From NCBI RefSeq assembly GCF_023487995.1, contig NZ_JAMFKN010000001.1, forward strand, positions 434,001 through 498,000: 64,000 nt of DNA, read 5' to 3'. The stretch is from Thermohalobaculum sediminis (GTDB taxonomy: Bacteria > Pseudomonadota > Alphaproteobacteria > Rhodobacterales > Rhodobacteraceae). Shown here piece by piece: positions 8,828-16,289 of the stretch (within the stretch, counting starts at the first letter, position 1; every line of letters begins with the position of its first letter). Made by a program: the position numbers and the translations under genes. Under the pieces are notes generated by a model that saw nothing but the letters and a program-made list of their open reading frames with translations, made no database searches and was not told the origin of the DNA.

Positions 8828-9241
8828 ATGGCTGCGCCCGCCACGCCGGATGAAGGCGCGGCCCGCCTACGTGTGGACAAGTGGCTGTGGCAGGCGCGCT
8901 TCGTCCGCTCGCGCGGCCTCGCGGCGGAACTCGCGGGATCGGGGCGGCTCAGGGTCAATGGCATGCATTGCACGAAGCCGGCGCAGCCGATCCGCCCCGG
9001 CGACGTGCTGACCTTTCCGCAGGGCGGGCGGATCCGCGTGATCCGGATCGAAGCCCTGGGCACCCGGCGCGGTCCGGCGACCGAGGCGGCGACGCTCTAC
9101 ACCGATCTCGACCCGCCCGCCGCCAGCCCGGCGGGCGACGAGGCGACAGACGCCGCGCAGGGGCAGCGCGACCGCGGCGCCGGCCGTCCGAGCAAGCGCG
9201 AGCGTCGGGAAATCGACATGCTGCGACGCGACAGACCTTGA
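8828..9241 (+). CDS. hslR: S4-domain RNA-binding protein, Hsp15 family
   Basis: A 137-residue protein with an S4 RNA-binding domain at about residues 13-70 (RVDKWLWQARFVRSRGLA, then RLRVNGMHCTKPAQPIRPGD) and a lysine/arginine-rich C-terminus. Hsp15 binds 50S subunits carrying a nascent peptidyl-tRNA after translation abortion and helps recycle them. The ATG is three bases downstream of the helicase stop, so it is co-transcribed with it. This coupling of an RNA helicase and a ribosome-rescue factor suggests a shared role in ribosome or RNA quality control. The -35 of a possible fdxA promoter overlaps its stop codon. Confidence 0.9.
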   Translation: MAAPATPDEGAARLRVDKWLWQARFVRSRGLAAELAGSGRLRVNGMHCTKPAQPIRPGDVLTFPQGGRIRVIRIEALGTRRGPATEAATLYTDLDPPAASPAGDEATDAAQGQRDRGAGRPSKRERREIDMLRRDRP

Positions 9242-9266
9242 AGCCCATGCGGCGCGGGCCTAGAAC
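9238..9266 (+). promoter_or_regulatory. Candidate promoter for fdxA
   Basis: TTGAAG (9238-9243), 17 bases, TAGAAC (9261-9266), about 80 bases before the fdxA start; the -35 overlaps the hslR stop codon. The CTTGAA core also resembles a heat-shock sigma (RpoH) -35. A second TATAAC is present near 9285 without a good -35. Confidence 0.35.
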
Positions 9267-9343
9267 GCAAGCGAAAGACTCGGACATATAACGGCCGCCT
9301 GACGGTCTCGCGAGTCAACCGAGCCACACAGGAGCCGACCTCG

Positions 9344-9682
9344 ATGACGTATGTGGTCACCGACAACTGCATCAAGTGCAAGTATACCGACTGCGTCGAG
9401 GTCTGCCCGGTCGACTGCTTCTACGAAGGCGAGAACATGCTCGTCATCCATCCCGACGAGTGCATCGACTGCGGCGTCTGCGAACCGGAATGCCCCGCCG
9501 ACGCGATCCGCCCCGATACCGAGTCGGGTCTCGAGAAATGGCTCGAGGTCAACAAGAAGTACGCCGATGCGTGGCCCAACATCACCCAGAAGAAGGACCC
9601 GCTTCCCGAGGCCGAGGAGTTCGACGGCGAATCGGGCAAGTTCGAGAAGTTCTTCTCCGAGGCTCCCGGCAGCGGCGATTGA
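9344..9682 (+). CDS. fdxA: Seven-iron ferredoxin FdxA
   Basis: A 112-residue [3Fe-4S][4Fe-4S] ferredoxin. The cysteine pattern matches the Azotobacter FdI type: Cys9, Cys17 and Cys50 for the three-iron cluster, and Cys21, Cys40, Cys43 and Cys46 for the four-iron cluster, plus Cys12 and Cys25 at the two extra conserved positions. The acidic C-terminal extension (about residues 60-112) is usual in this family. It is a cytoplasmic low-potential electron carrier whose partners are not known from sequence. AGGAG lies ten bases before the ATG. A small hairpin at 9691-9706 follows, then the structured gap before carD. Confidence 0.96.
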   Translation: MTYVVTDNCIKCKYTDCVEVCPVDCFYEGENMLVIHPDECIDCGVCEPECPADAIRPDTESGLEKWLEVNKKYADAWPNITQKKDPLPEAEEFDGESGKFEKFFSEAPGSGD

Positions 9683-9690
9683 CATCGACT

Positions 9691-9706
9691 CGGCCCCATC
9701 GGGCCG
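9691..9706 (+). terminator. Candidate fdxA terminator
   Basis: Perfect 6-bp stem CGGCCC/GGGCCG with a 4-base loop, eight bases after the fdxA stop, followed by GATTTCGTGT. It is a short stem with a weak T-tract. Confidence 0.4.
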
Positions 9707-9782
9707 GATTTCGTGTCAAATGATGAATTGTGACTCGCCCCTCGCACGGAGTTGATAGCTGATTCATGGCTTGTTCTGGGTC

Positions 9783-9982
9783 GTTGCATGATTTGCAGGG
9801 CCGCCATGCAACTGGGGGCTGGAAAATCCCAGCCTTTCGTGTTACATAATTGTCGCAGAGGCAAGGGTGCACCTGCTGTCGATGAGATCGTCGGTGCCAT
9901 TGCCTCTTTGACTTTTCGCACCACCCTGGGGAGTGACCTGGTGGCGCCCTTCTTTTGCCCTGATGCGTCCCCCCCCCGCATC
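9783..9982 (+). ncRNA. Candidate structured RNA or carD leader (tandem hairpins)
   Basis: The 326-base gap between fdxA and carD contains no gene but several inverted repeats in a row: GTTGCATG/CATGCAAC (9783-9790 with 9805-9812, perfect 8 bp), GGCTGG/CCAGCC (9817-9822 with 9829-9834, loop 6, followed by TTT), AGAGGCAA/TTGCCTCT (9857-9864 with 9900-9907, perfect 8 bp, enclosing GCACC/GGTGC and followed by TTTGACTTTT), GCACCACC/GGTGGCGC (9918-9925 with 9940-9947, one mismatch) and GATGCG/CGCATC (9962-9967 with 9977-9982). Such density suggests a small RNA or a structured 5' leader of carD. I could not fit it to 6S, SRP or tmRNA consensus features that I know. No clear promoter pair was found. 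Confidence 0.35.
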
Positions 9983-10008
9983 TCGGCTCCATGAAGACCG
10001 GAGATCCC

Positions 10009-10527
10009 ATGTCCAAGAAGTCCAGCGACACCGCGAACGTCTTTCGCGCGAACGACTACGTCGTCTACCCCGCGCATGGCGTCGGCAGGATCCTGTCCAT
10101 CGAGGAGCAGGAAATCGCAGGGATGCGGCTCGAGCTCTTCGTCATCTCGTTCGAGAAGGACAAGATGACCCTGCGGGTGCCGACGGCCAAGGCCGCTTCG
10201 ATCGGCATGCGTTCGCTCTCGAGCCCTAATCTCGTGGCGAAGGCGCTCGCGACCCTCAAGGGCCGCGCCAAGATCAAGCGCGCGATGTGGTCGCGCCGGG
10301 CGCAGGAATACGAGCAGAAGATCAACTCGGGCGATCTCATCTCGATCGCCGAGGTGGTCCGCGACCTCTATCGCGCGGGCGACCAGCCCGAGCAGTCCTA
10401 CTCCGAGCGCCAGCTCTACGAGGCCGCGCTCGAGCGGCTCACGCGCGAGGTCGCGGCGGTAGAGCGGCTCGACCATGCGAACGCCGCCGCCAGGGTCGAC
10501 GCGATGCTCGAGGCCAAGGCCGCCTGA
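10009..10527 (+). CDS. carD: CarD-family transcriptional regulator
   Basis: A 172-residue RNA-polymerase-binding regulator. The N-terminal Tudor-like RNAP interaction domain spans about residues 12-70 (DYVVYPAHGVGRI, then LFVISFEKDKMTLRVP), and a helical C-terminal domain that contacts promoter DNA follows. In other bacteria CarD stabilises the open complex at rRNA and many housekeeping promoters; in Rhodobacter it affects a large share of promoters lacking T at -7. ATG 10009 is preferred over an in-frame ATG at 9991 because GGAG lies upstream of 10009 and homology begins there. It ends in a very strong terminator at 10551-10582. Confidence 0.95.
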   Translation: MSKKSSDTANVFRANDYVVYPAHGVGRILSIEEQEIAGMRLELFVISFEKDKMTLRVPTAKAASIGMRSLSSPNLVAKALATLKGRAKIKRAMWSRRAQEYEQKINSGDLISIAEVVRDLYRAGDQPEQSYSERQLYEAALERLTREVAAVERLDHANAAARVDAMLEAKAA

Positions 10528-10550
10528 CGCGCGCCACCCCCCGAAATCCG

Positions 10551-10582
10551 CGCCGCCGGTCGTCCGCGACCGGCGGCGTTTT
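10551..10582 (+). terminator. Strong intrinsic terminator after carD
   Basis: Perfect 12-bp GC-rich stem (10551-10562 with 10567-10578), TCCG loop, followed directly by TTTT. It lies between the convergent carD and dapE genes and may also stop dapE transcripts, although the T-run is only on the carD side. Confidence 0.9.
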
Positions 10583-10607
10583 CATGCCGAGGTGCGGGAT
10601 CCGCCAC

Positions 10608-11756
10608 TCAGCCCTTGTCGAAGAAGCGGCGCAGGATCTCGAGATAGAGGTCCGAGAGCCGCGAGATGTCCGCCACCGAAACGCGCTCGTCGACCTGGTG
10701 CATGGTGTCGCCGACGAGGCCGAACTCCATCACCGGGCAGATCGCCTTGATAAAGCGCGCATCCGAGGTGCCGCCGCCGGTGGTCAGCGCCGGGCGCTCG
10801 AGCGTCGCGCGGGTGATGACCTCGGTCACGAGATCGACCGCGCCGCCGGGCTCGGTCAGGAAGCTCTCGCCCGACACCTTCCACTCGATCTCGGCCTCGG
10901 TGCCGGTGCCTCGGATCTCGTCGTTCACGATCTCCTCGACCCAGACCTTCACGCTGTCGCTGCTGTGGAGGTCGTTGAAGCGGATGTTGAACACCGCCCG
11001 CCCCTCGGCCGGGATCACGTTGCTGGCGGGGTTGCCCACGTCGATCGAGGCGAGCGCGAGCGTCGATTGCTGGAAATGCGCCGAGCCGAAATCGAGCGGC
11101 GTGTCCGCGAGCCGGGCGCAGACCCGGGCCAGAACCGGCAGGGGGTTGAGCGCGCGCTCGGGATAGGCGGTGTGCCCCTGTCTGCCGGAAATGCGGAGGT
11201 TGCCGGTCATGGATCCCCGCCGGCCGATCTTGACCACATCTCCGAGACGCGCGACCGAGGTGGGCTCGCCGACGATGCAGAAATCGGCGCCCTCGCCCGC
11301 CCCGGCCATCCAGTCGAGGATCGCGACCGTCCCGTCGGTGGCGTCGCCCTCCTCGTCCCCGGCAATCAGGAGCGCGATGGAGCCATCCGGCGGGGTCTCG
11401 ATCACCATGCGCGCCGCGGCGGCGACGAAGGCGGCGACGCCCGATTTCATGTCGACGGCACCGCGGCCGTAGAGCACGCCGCCGCGGATCTCGGCGCCGA
11501 AGGGCTCCGCGCTCCATGCGGCGCGATCGCCGACGGGCACGACATCGGTATGCCCCGCGAAGGCGAAGACCGGCGCGGCACGGCCCCAGCGGGCGTGGAG
11601 GTTCTCGACCCCGCCGCGGCTGATCCGGGTGCAGACGAAGCCGAGCGGCGCGAGGGTGCGCTCGATCAGCGCGATCGCCCCGCCCTCGGCCGGCGTAACG
11701 GATGGGCAGCGGACCAGCGCCGAGGTCAGCTCGACCGGGTCGGGAAGTGATTTCAT
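10608..11756 (-). CDS. dapE: Succinyl-diaminopimelate desuccinylase
   Basis: Zinc aminopeptidase-like M20 enzyme (382 residues) that hydrolyses N-succinyl-LL-2,6-diaminopimelate to LL-DAP and succinate in the succinylase branch of lysine and peptidoglycan precursor synthesis. Metal ligands and catalytic residues are seen as His69 and Asp71 (AGHTDVV), Asp102 (GAVDMK) and the Glu pair at 135-136 in GDEEG, with the lid dimerisation domain in between and the C-terminal MHQVDE histidine. ATG 11756 is supported by AGGAGAG upstream; a longer in-frame start at 11837 lacks this. The partner enzyme DapD is at 13348-14193. Confidence 0.96.
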   Translation of the reverse strand: MKSLPDPVELTSALVRCPSVTPAEGGAIALIERTLAPLGFVCTRISRGGVENLHARWGRAAPVFAFAGHTDVVPVGDRAAWSAEPFGAEIRGGVLYGRGAVDMKSGVAAFVAAAARMVIETPPDGSIALLIAGDEEGDATDGTVAILDWMAGAGEGADFCIVGEPTSVARLGDVVKIGRRGSMTGNLRISGRQGHTAYPERALNPLPVLARVCARLADTPLDFGSAHFQQSTLALASIDVGNPASNVIPAEGRAVFNIRFNDLHSSDSVKVWVEEIVNDEIRGTGTEAEIEWKVSGESFLTEPGGAVDLVTEVITRATLERPALTTGGGTSDARFIKAICPVMEFGLVGDTMHQVDERVSVADISRLSDLYLEILRRFFDKG

Positions 11757-11889
11757 CTGCTCGCTCTCCTGCCCCGCCACGGCATCGGCCGGCGGGCTGG
11801 GCACCGGGACGGCCGTCGCGTCATGGTTTTGCCTCACTGATCGCTTTTAAGTAAGGCGCCGGCAGGTGAAAAGTGTCAGGCAGCACGAT

Positions 11890-12987
11890 ATGGCCGAGCA
11901 GCTCACACGCAGGATGACGGACAGCCCCCTCCGAGAGCGCTACCGGATCGAGGCCGGCGGCTTGGCCGTGATCCGTGCCATGGCGCTGCCGGGGCTGATC
12001 GTGCTCGTCTACGGCATCATCGCGCATGTCGGGCTCGGCAAGGTGGTGGGCGAGCTTGGCGTGCGCAGCGGCAGCCTCGTCACCATCGTTCAGGTGATGA
12101 TCCCGCTGTTTCTGGTCGCCGCCTCGATCTACGGCACGATCTACCTTGCACTGACGGACACGGGCGAACGCCCGTTCCGGCGCATCATGTCCTGGGCAAG
12201 CTCGACCCCCTTCGGCGAGATCATCATTTGGCGCTTCCTGCCGGCGATGGGGCTGTTCGTTATGTTCCAGCCGCTGTTCCTGGCGGTGAAGCAGAGCATC
12301 CCCGAGATCGCGCCCTTCACCTGGGACCCGCTGCTGGCCGAGATCGACCGGCTCCTTTTCCTCGGCACCGATCCATGGGTGATCAGCCACGGCCTGTTGC
12401 CCGGCGCCATCGCCACGCGGACGTTCGACATCTTCTATGCCGCCTGGTTCTTCATCATGCTGATCAGCTACATCACCGCGAGCGTGATGCGGCTTTCCAG
12501 CACGACGCGGCTGACCTTCCTGACCGCGTTCTACCTCAACTGGATCCTCGCCGGCTCGCTCGCCGCGCTGGTCTTCGCCTCGGCGGGACCGGTCTACATG
12601 GAGCGGCTGTTCGGGATCACCGACTTCGCGCCGCTGATGGAGCGTCTCTCGGCGCAGAGCGAGGTGCTGACCATCGCGGCCCTCGACGTCCAGGAAAAGC
12701 TCTGGCGCGGCTATGCCGATCCCGATTATCCGGCGACGGGGATCTCGGCCTTCCCGTCGATGCATCTGTGCATCTCGATGACGGTGACGCTGTTCTGCTT
12801 CGCGCTCGCCCGCTGGCTCGGCGTCGCCATGGCACTGTTCACGACGGTGATGCTGGTGGCCTCGGTGCACCTGGGATGGCACTACCTCGTGGACGGGCTC
12901 GCCGGGATCGCGCTGTCGGTCGCCATCTGGCGCATGAGCGCGACGCTGGCGCGCCGCTGGCTCGCGCGCTGGCCCGAGACCGCGTGA
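11890..12987 (+). CDS. PAP2-type membrane phosphatase (Aur1/Ipt1-like)
   Basis: An integral membrane protein of 365 residues with about six to seven hydrophobic helices. The PAP2 signature is in the C-terminal half: SAFPSMH (motif 2, with the phosphate-binding histidine) and HLGWHYLVDGLAG (motif 3, with the catalytic histidine and aspartate); the classical N-terminal KxxxxxxRP motif is not evident, as in the PAP2_3/inositol-phosphotransferase-like subgroup. It likely acts on a lipid or polyprenyl phosphate or transfers a polar head group; the substrate is unknown. ATG 11890 is used; an in-frame GTG at 11866 with TAAGG upstream would add eight residues. It is divergent from dapE and converges on the small gene at 13011. 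Confidence 0.85.
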   Translation: MAEQLTRRMTDSPLRERYRIEAGGLAVIRAMALPGLIVLVYGIIAHVGLGKVVGELGVRSGSLVTIVQVMIPLFLVAASIYGTIYLALTDTGERPFRRIMSWASSTPFGEIIIWRFLPAMGLFVMFQPLFLAVKQSIPEIAPFTWDPLLAEIDRLLFLGTDPWVISHGLLPGAIATRTFDIFYAAWFFIMLISYITASVMRLSSTTRLTFLTAFYLNWILAGSLAALVFASAGPVYMERLFGITDFAPLMERLSAQSEVLTIAALDVQEKLWRGYADPDYPATGISAFPSMHLCISMTVTLFCFALARWLGVAMALFTTVMLVASVHLGWHYLVDGLAGIALSVAIWRMSATLARRWLARWPETA

Positions 12988-13010
12988 GGCGGCCGGGGGG
13001 GGGCGTCCTC

Positions 13011-13355
13011 TCAGTCGCTGAAGGTCGTGACCTGCGCCACGATCACGGCGTTCTCGGCCAGCGCGCGGTCCATCAGCGCCAATTCCTCCGGCCCCGGCGC
13101 GACGCCTTCGGGGGCGTCGCGGGTGCCGTAGCCTTCGACCTCGAGCGGCGCGAGACCCGCCTCCTTCAGCACGCGCACCGTCTCGTCGACGGCGTGCTTC
13201 TCGGTGCGGCCCGAGGCGTAGCACATCAGCGCCGCGCCGGTCGCGCCGTCCGGGAGCCCGTCGCCGGGCAGGCGACCCACCTCGACCACGAGGATGAAGA
13301 CCTGCTCGGCCGCGCGAGGCTTCGCCGGCTTCGCAGGGCCGCTCCCCTCAGTCAC
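13011..13355 (-). CDS. Small conserved-looking protein of unknown function, coupled to dapD
   Basis: A 114-residue soluble protein that I do not recognise beyond its position. It has a basic N-terminus, then an alternating strand/helix core ([46 protein letters not shown]), which suggests one small alpha/beta domain. No signal peptide or membrane segment is seen. The start is GTG at 13355, overlapping the end of dapD by eight bases, so it is probably co-translated with dapD. A run of nine G at 12995-13003 lies just beyond its stop. A role near DAP/lysine metabolism is only a context guess. Confidence 0.7.
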   Translation of the reverse strand: MTEGSGPAKPAKPRAAEQVFILVVEVGRLPGDGLPDGATGAALMCYASGRTEKHAVDETVRVLKEAGLAPLEVEGYGTRDAPEGVAPGPEELALMDRALAENAVIVAQVTTFSD

Positions 13356-14193
13356 GCAGAAGCTCGTTGATCGAGGTCTTGGAGCGCGTGCGCTCGTCGA
13401 CCCGCTTCACGATCACGGCGCAGTAGAGGCCGGGTCCGGGCGTCCCGTCGGGCATCGGCTTGCCGGGCATCGTGCCGGGGACGACCACCGAATAGGGCGG
13501 CACCTCGCCGATGAATGTCTCGCCCGTTGCGCGGTCGATGATCTTGGTCGAGGCGCCGAGGAACACGCCCATCGAGAGCACCGAACCCTCGCGGACGATC
13601 ACGCCCTCTGCGACCTCGGATCGCGCGCCGACGAAGCAGTTGTCCTCGATGATCACCGGGCCGGCCTGCAGGGGCTCGAGCACGCCGCCGATGCCGGCGC
13701 CGCCCGAGATGTGGCAATGCTTGCCGATCTGCGCGCAGGACCCCACGGTCGCCCAGGTGTCGACCATCGTGCCCTCGTCCACATAGGCGCCGACATTGAC
13801 GAAGGACGGCATCAGCACCACCCCCGGCGCGATGTAGGCCGAGCGCCGCACCACGCAGTTCGGCACGGCGCGGAAGCCCGCGGCCCGCCACTGGTTGTCG
13901 CCCCAGCCGGCGAATTTCGAGGGCACCTTGTCCCACCAGGTGGCCCCGCCGGGACCGCCCTCGATCGGCGTCATGTCGTTGAGGCGGAAGCTGAGGAGCA
14001 CCGCCTTCTTGGCCCACTGGTTGACCTCCCAGTGGCCGCGGGCATGGCGCTGGGCGACGCGCAGCGCGCCGCGGTCCATCAGGTCCAGCGCGCTCTCGAC
14101 CGCGTCGCGCACCGGCCCCGTCGTGGCTGGCGTCACCTCGGCGCGCGCCTCCCAGGCGGCGTCGATGGTGGCTTCGAGGTCGGCATGGCTCAT
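13348..14193 (-). CDS. dapD: Tetrahydrodipicolinate N-succinyltransferase
   Basis: Succinyl-CoA:2,3,4,5-tetrahydropyridine-2,6-dicarboxylate N-succinyltransferase (281 residues), the committed step of the succinylase lysine/DAP route. It has an N-terminal helical domain and a left-handed parallel beta-helix of hexapeptide repeats in the middle ([47 protein letters not shown]), with a C-terminal substrate-binding end. ATG 14193 has AAGGAGA upstream. A good promoter (TTGCCC, 17 bases, TATAGC) lies 40-68 bases upstream. Together with dapE it supplies meso-DAP precursor. Confidence 0.97.
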   Translation of the reverse strand: MSHADLEATIDAAWEARAEVTPATTGPVRDAVESALDLMDRGALRVAQRHARGHWEVNQWAKKAVLLSFRLNDMTPIEGGPGGATWWDKVPSKFAGWGDNQWRAAGFRAVPNCVVRRSAYIAPGVVLMPSFVNVGAYVDEGTMVDTWATVGSCAQIGKHCHISGGAGIGGVLEPLQAGPVIIEDNCFVGARSEVAEGVIVREGSVLSMGVFLGASTKIIDRATGETFIGEVPPYSVVVPGTMPGKPMPDGTPGPGLYCAVIVKRVDERTRSKTSINELLRD

Positions 14194-14232
14194 TGTCGTC
14201 TCCTTTATGGCGGCGGGCGCGGTCCGGGAGAG

Positions 14233-14261
14233 GCTATAGGCAAGACACCGGGCCCGGGCAA
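14233..14261 (-). promoter_or_regulatory. Promoter for dapD
   Basis: On the minus strand TTGCCC (14256-14261), a 17-base spacer and TATAGC (14233-14238), with the dapD ATG about 40 bases further. This is a good sigma-70-type match in an intergenic, divergent region. Confidence 0.6.
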
Positions 14262-14285
14262 TGGCATTCCGGCGCCGCCCTGCGC

Positions 14286-14319
14286 CGTGCCGCCACCGGA
14301 AGGGGATGCGGGCGGCACG
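14286..14319. repeat. Inverted repeat between dapD and the LOG gene
   Basis: Perfect 9-bp arms CGTGCCGCC (14286-14294) and GGCGGCACG (14311-14319) with a 16-base loop, in the divergent dapD/LOG intergenic region upstream of both start codons. It could be a regulator site or a leader hairpin for the LOG-family gene. Confidence 0.3.
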
Positions 14320-14395
14320 GGAAGCGTCTAGAAGTGGGCGAACCGGCCACGCGCTCATGGCGGCCGGACCAGCGAGGCAAGGCAGGCATCGAGAC

Positions 14396-15214
14396 ATGAC
14401 GACCAGGTCCAATCCCCCGCGCGTCTTTCCGTCGGCCGACGAGGACAAGAGCCGCGCCGGCCATGTCGCCGAGACGCCGCAGGCACTATCCCCGGCGTTC
14501 CGCCTGGCCTTCGCGGACCCCGACTTCCTGGGGCGCGACGAACTGCGCCCCGTGCGGCTGCAGCTCGAGCTTCTCAAGCCCGAACTGGCAATGGGCGATC
14601 TCGGCATCACCTCGACCGTCGTGCTGTTCGGCGGCGCGCGGGTGCCGCGGCCGGGCGATGCCGTCCCGCCGCAGCGCGAATGGCTCAAGCATTTCTACCA
14701 GGAAGCCCGCGAGTTCGCGCGGCTGGTGGGCCATGAATGCGTCCGCCGCGGTGGCGGCGAGCTGGTGGTGGTGACCGGTGGCGGGCCGGGCGTGATGGAG
14801 GCGGGAAACCGCGGCGCGCACGAGGCCGGCGCCCCCAGCATGGGCTTCAACATCGTCCTGCCCCACGAACAGGCGCCGAACCATTACGTCACGCCGGAGC
14901 TGAGCTTCAACTTCCACTATTTCGGCATCCGCAAGATGCATTTCCTGATGCGCGCGCGCGCCATCGCGGTGTTCCCGGGCGGCTTCGGGACACTGGACGA
15001 GCTGTTCGAGACGCTCACGCTGATCCAGACCGAGCGGATGCGCCCATTGCCGGTCCTGCTGTTCGGCTCGAACTTCTGGCGCGATATCGTGAATTGGCAT
15101 GCGCTGGTCGAGGCGGGAACGATCGCGCCCGAGGACCTCGACCTGTTCCATTTCGTCGACACCGCCGAGGAAGGCTGGGCGCATGTCCGCGCGGCGCTGG
15201 GGATCGATGCCTGA
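14396..15214 (+). CDS. LOG-family (TIGR00730) protein, nucleotide 5'-monophosphate phosphoribohydrolase-like
   Basis: A 272-residue Rossmann-fold protein with both LOG signatures: [18 protein letters not shown] (binding the ribose phosphate) and [12 protein letters not shown] (catalytic glutamate region). LOG enzymes release a base from nucleoside 5'-monophosphates, either cytokinin precursors or ordinary AMP/IMP; bacterial members often act in nucleotide salvage (as in PpnN). ATG 14396 is selected at the start of the homologous region; an upstream in-frame ATG at 14261 would cover the dapD promoter. The first 70 residues precede the core and are typical of the longer Rhodobacterales form. 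It converges on the esterase gene. Confidence 0.85.
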   Translation: MTTRSNPPRVFPSADEDKSRAGHVAETPQALSPAFRLAFADPDFLGRDELRPVRLQLELLKPELAMGDLGITSTVVLFGGARVPRPGDAVPPQREWLKHFYQEAREFARLVGHECVRRGGGELVVVTGGGPGVMEAGNRGAHEAGAPSMGFNIVLPHEQAPNHYVTPELSFNFHYFGIRKMHFLMRARAIAVFPGGFGTLDELFETLTLIQTERMRPLPVLLFGSNFWRDIVNWHALVEAGTIAPEDLDLFHFVDTAEEGWAHVRAALGIDA

Positions 15215-15231
15215 GGGGGCGCACTGCCCCC
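15215..15231. terminator. Possible bidirectional terminator between convergent genes
   Basis: GGGGGC/GCCCCC stem with a 5-base loop directly after the LOG-gene stop and 17 bases before the end of the convergent esterase gene. There is no T-run on either side, so strength is uncertain. Confidence 0.3.
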
Positions 15232-15247
15232 GCATGCCGGTCCCGCG

Positions 15248-16222
15248 TCAGGGCGTCACTTCGAAATCCAGGAGCAGGGTGCGCTGAAGCGGGTTGAAGT
15301 TGTCGTCCGACATCAGCCACAGCCGCAGGCGTCCCTGCGCGTCGCGCCACAGGGCGATGGCCTCCATGTTGTCGATGCCGCTGGAATGCGCGAAGGCCGC
15401 GAGCGTCTCGCCCGGCCCCTCGACGGGGAGGGGCGGACTGCCCGCAAGCGCGTGGCGGCGCACGCGGATGCTGACGCCGCGCAGAATCGAGAAGTCCCGC
15501 AGGACCACGTAGAGCCGGCCATCCGGTCCGACCGCCGCATCGGTGACGACATGCGGGGCTGGCGTCGCGAGCCGACCGGTCCCGAGCAGTTCGCCGTCGG
15601 GAGAGAGGGCGAGCGCCGCCGTCTTGTCGTCCTGCGGCGTCTCGGGGAAGGCGAGAAGCACGCGGCCCGCACCGGCAAGCCCCTCGATCCCGCCATTCGA
15701 GGGCAGGCTCTCGAAGGCGCGCTGCGTGACGCTTGGCCCGAGGGTCCCGTCGCGCCCGAGCGGGGCAATGCGGTGGTCACGCTCGAAGGCCACGAACAGC
15801 TGGCTATCGAGGCGGGTCAGCGCCTCGGCGTCGCCCCCTTCGCCGCGGAGGCGGCTGCCATCGGTCTCAATCAGTCGGCGGAGCGTTGCGTCGGAGAAGG
15901 TGAGAGCTCCGGCCGTCTCGGCGAATTGCGCGCTCAGCAGCAGCCCCCGGTCGCTCACCGCGGTCAGGCGGCCACCCTCGACGACCATCCCCGAGAAGCC
16001 GCCGAACCGGCCCGCCTCGCTCGAAAGCTCCCATGCGCCCAGCTGCCTCAGGCCGCTCAGGGTGTCGGCGACGACGCGGACCGGCTCGGCGCGGATCTCG
16101 ACCGGCCCGGCGGCGGCCGCGGGCGCGAGCGGCAGGTTCAGCCCTGCAAGGGCGGCGGCGAGCAGCATGGCGCGCAGGCATCTGCGCGATTGCGCGAGTC
16201 TTGCCGCGTTCGGATTGGTCAT
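15248..16222 (-). CDS. Secreted phytase-family esterase-like protein
   Basis: A 324-residue exported protein: a basic N-terminus, then a hydrophobic alanine/leucine core ending near APAAAAG (about residue 39), and a beta-propeller-like body with GRFGGFSGMVVEGGRLTAVSDRG and IEGLAGAGRVLLAFPE blades typical of the esterase-like activity of phytase family (PF13449). The substrate is unknown; the family name comes from one activity report and is not proof of phytase function. The ATG at 16222 is chosen because the signal peptide begins there. It follows mepA by 67 bases on the same strand and is probably co-transcribed. Confidence 0.82.
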   Translation of the reverse strand: MTNPNAARLAQSRRCLRAMLLAAALAGLNLPLAPAAAAGPVEIRAEPVRVVADTLSGLRQLGAWELSSEAGRFGGFSGMVVEGGRLTAVSDRGLLLSAQFAETAGALTFSDATLRRLIETDGSRLRGEGGDAEALTRLDSQLFVAFERDHRIAPLGRDGTLGPSVTQRAFESLPSNGGIEGLAGAGRVLLAFPETPQDDKTAALALSPDGELLGTGRLATPAPHVVTDAAVGPDGRLYVVLRDFSILRGVSIRVRRHALAGSPPLPVEGPGETLAAFAHSSGIDNMEAIALWRDAQGRLRLWLMSDDNFNPLQRTLLLDFEVTP

Positions 16223-16289
16223 GGCCGCCCGTCGCCTCGCCGCGGCCTCCGATCGGTGGCGGGCAGGCTCAAGGCGCGACGCACCGGCA

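Noticed and set aside
9683-10008. 6S RNA, SRP RNA or tmRNA in the fdxA-carD gap
   Set aside because: The repeats form tandem short stems, not the long rod with central bubble of 6S; the conserved SRP tetraloop region and tmRNA tag frame are absent. It is kept only as an unassigned structured-RNA candidate.
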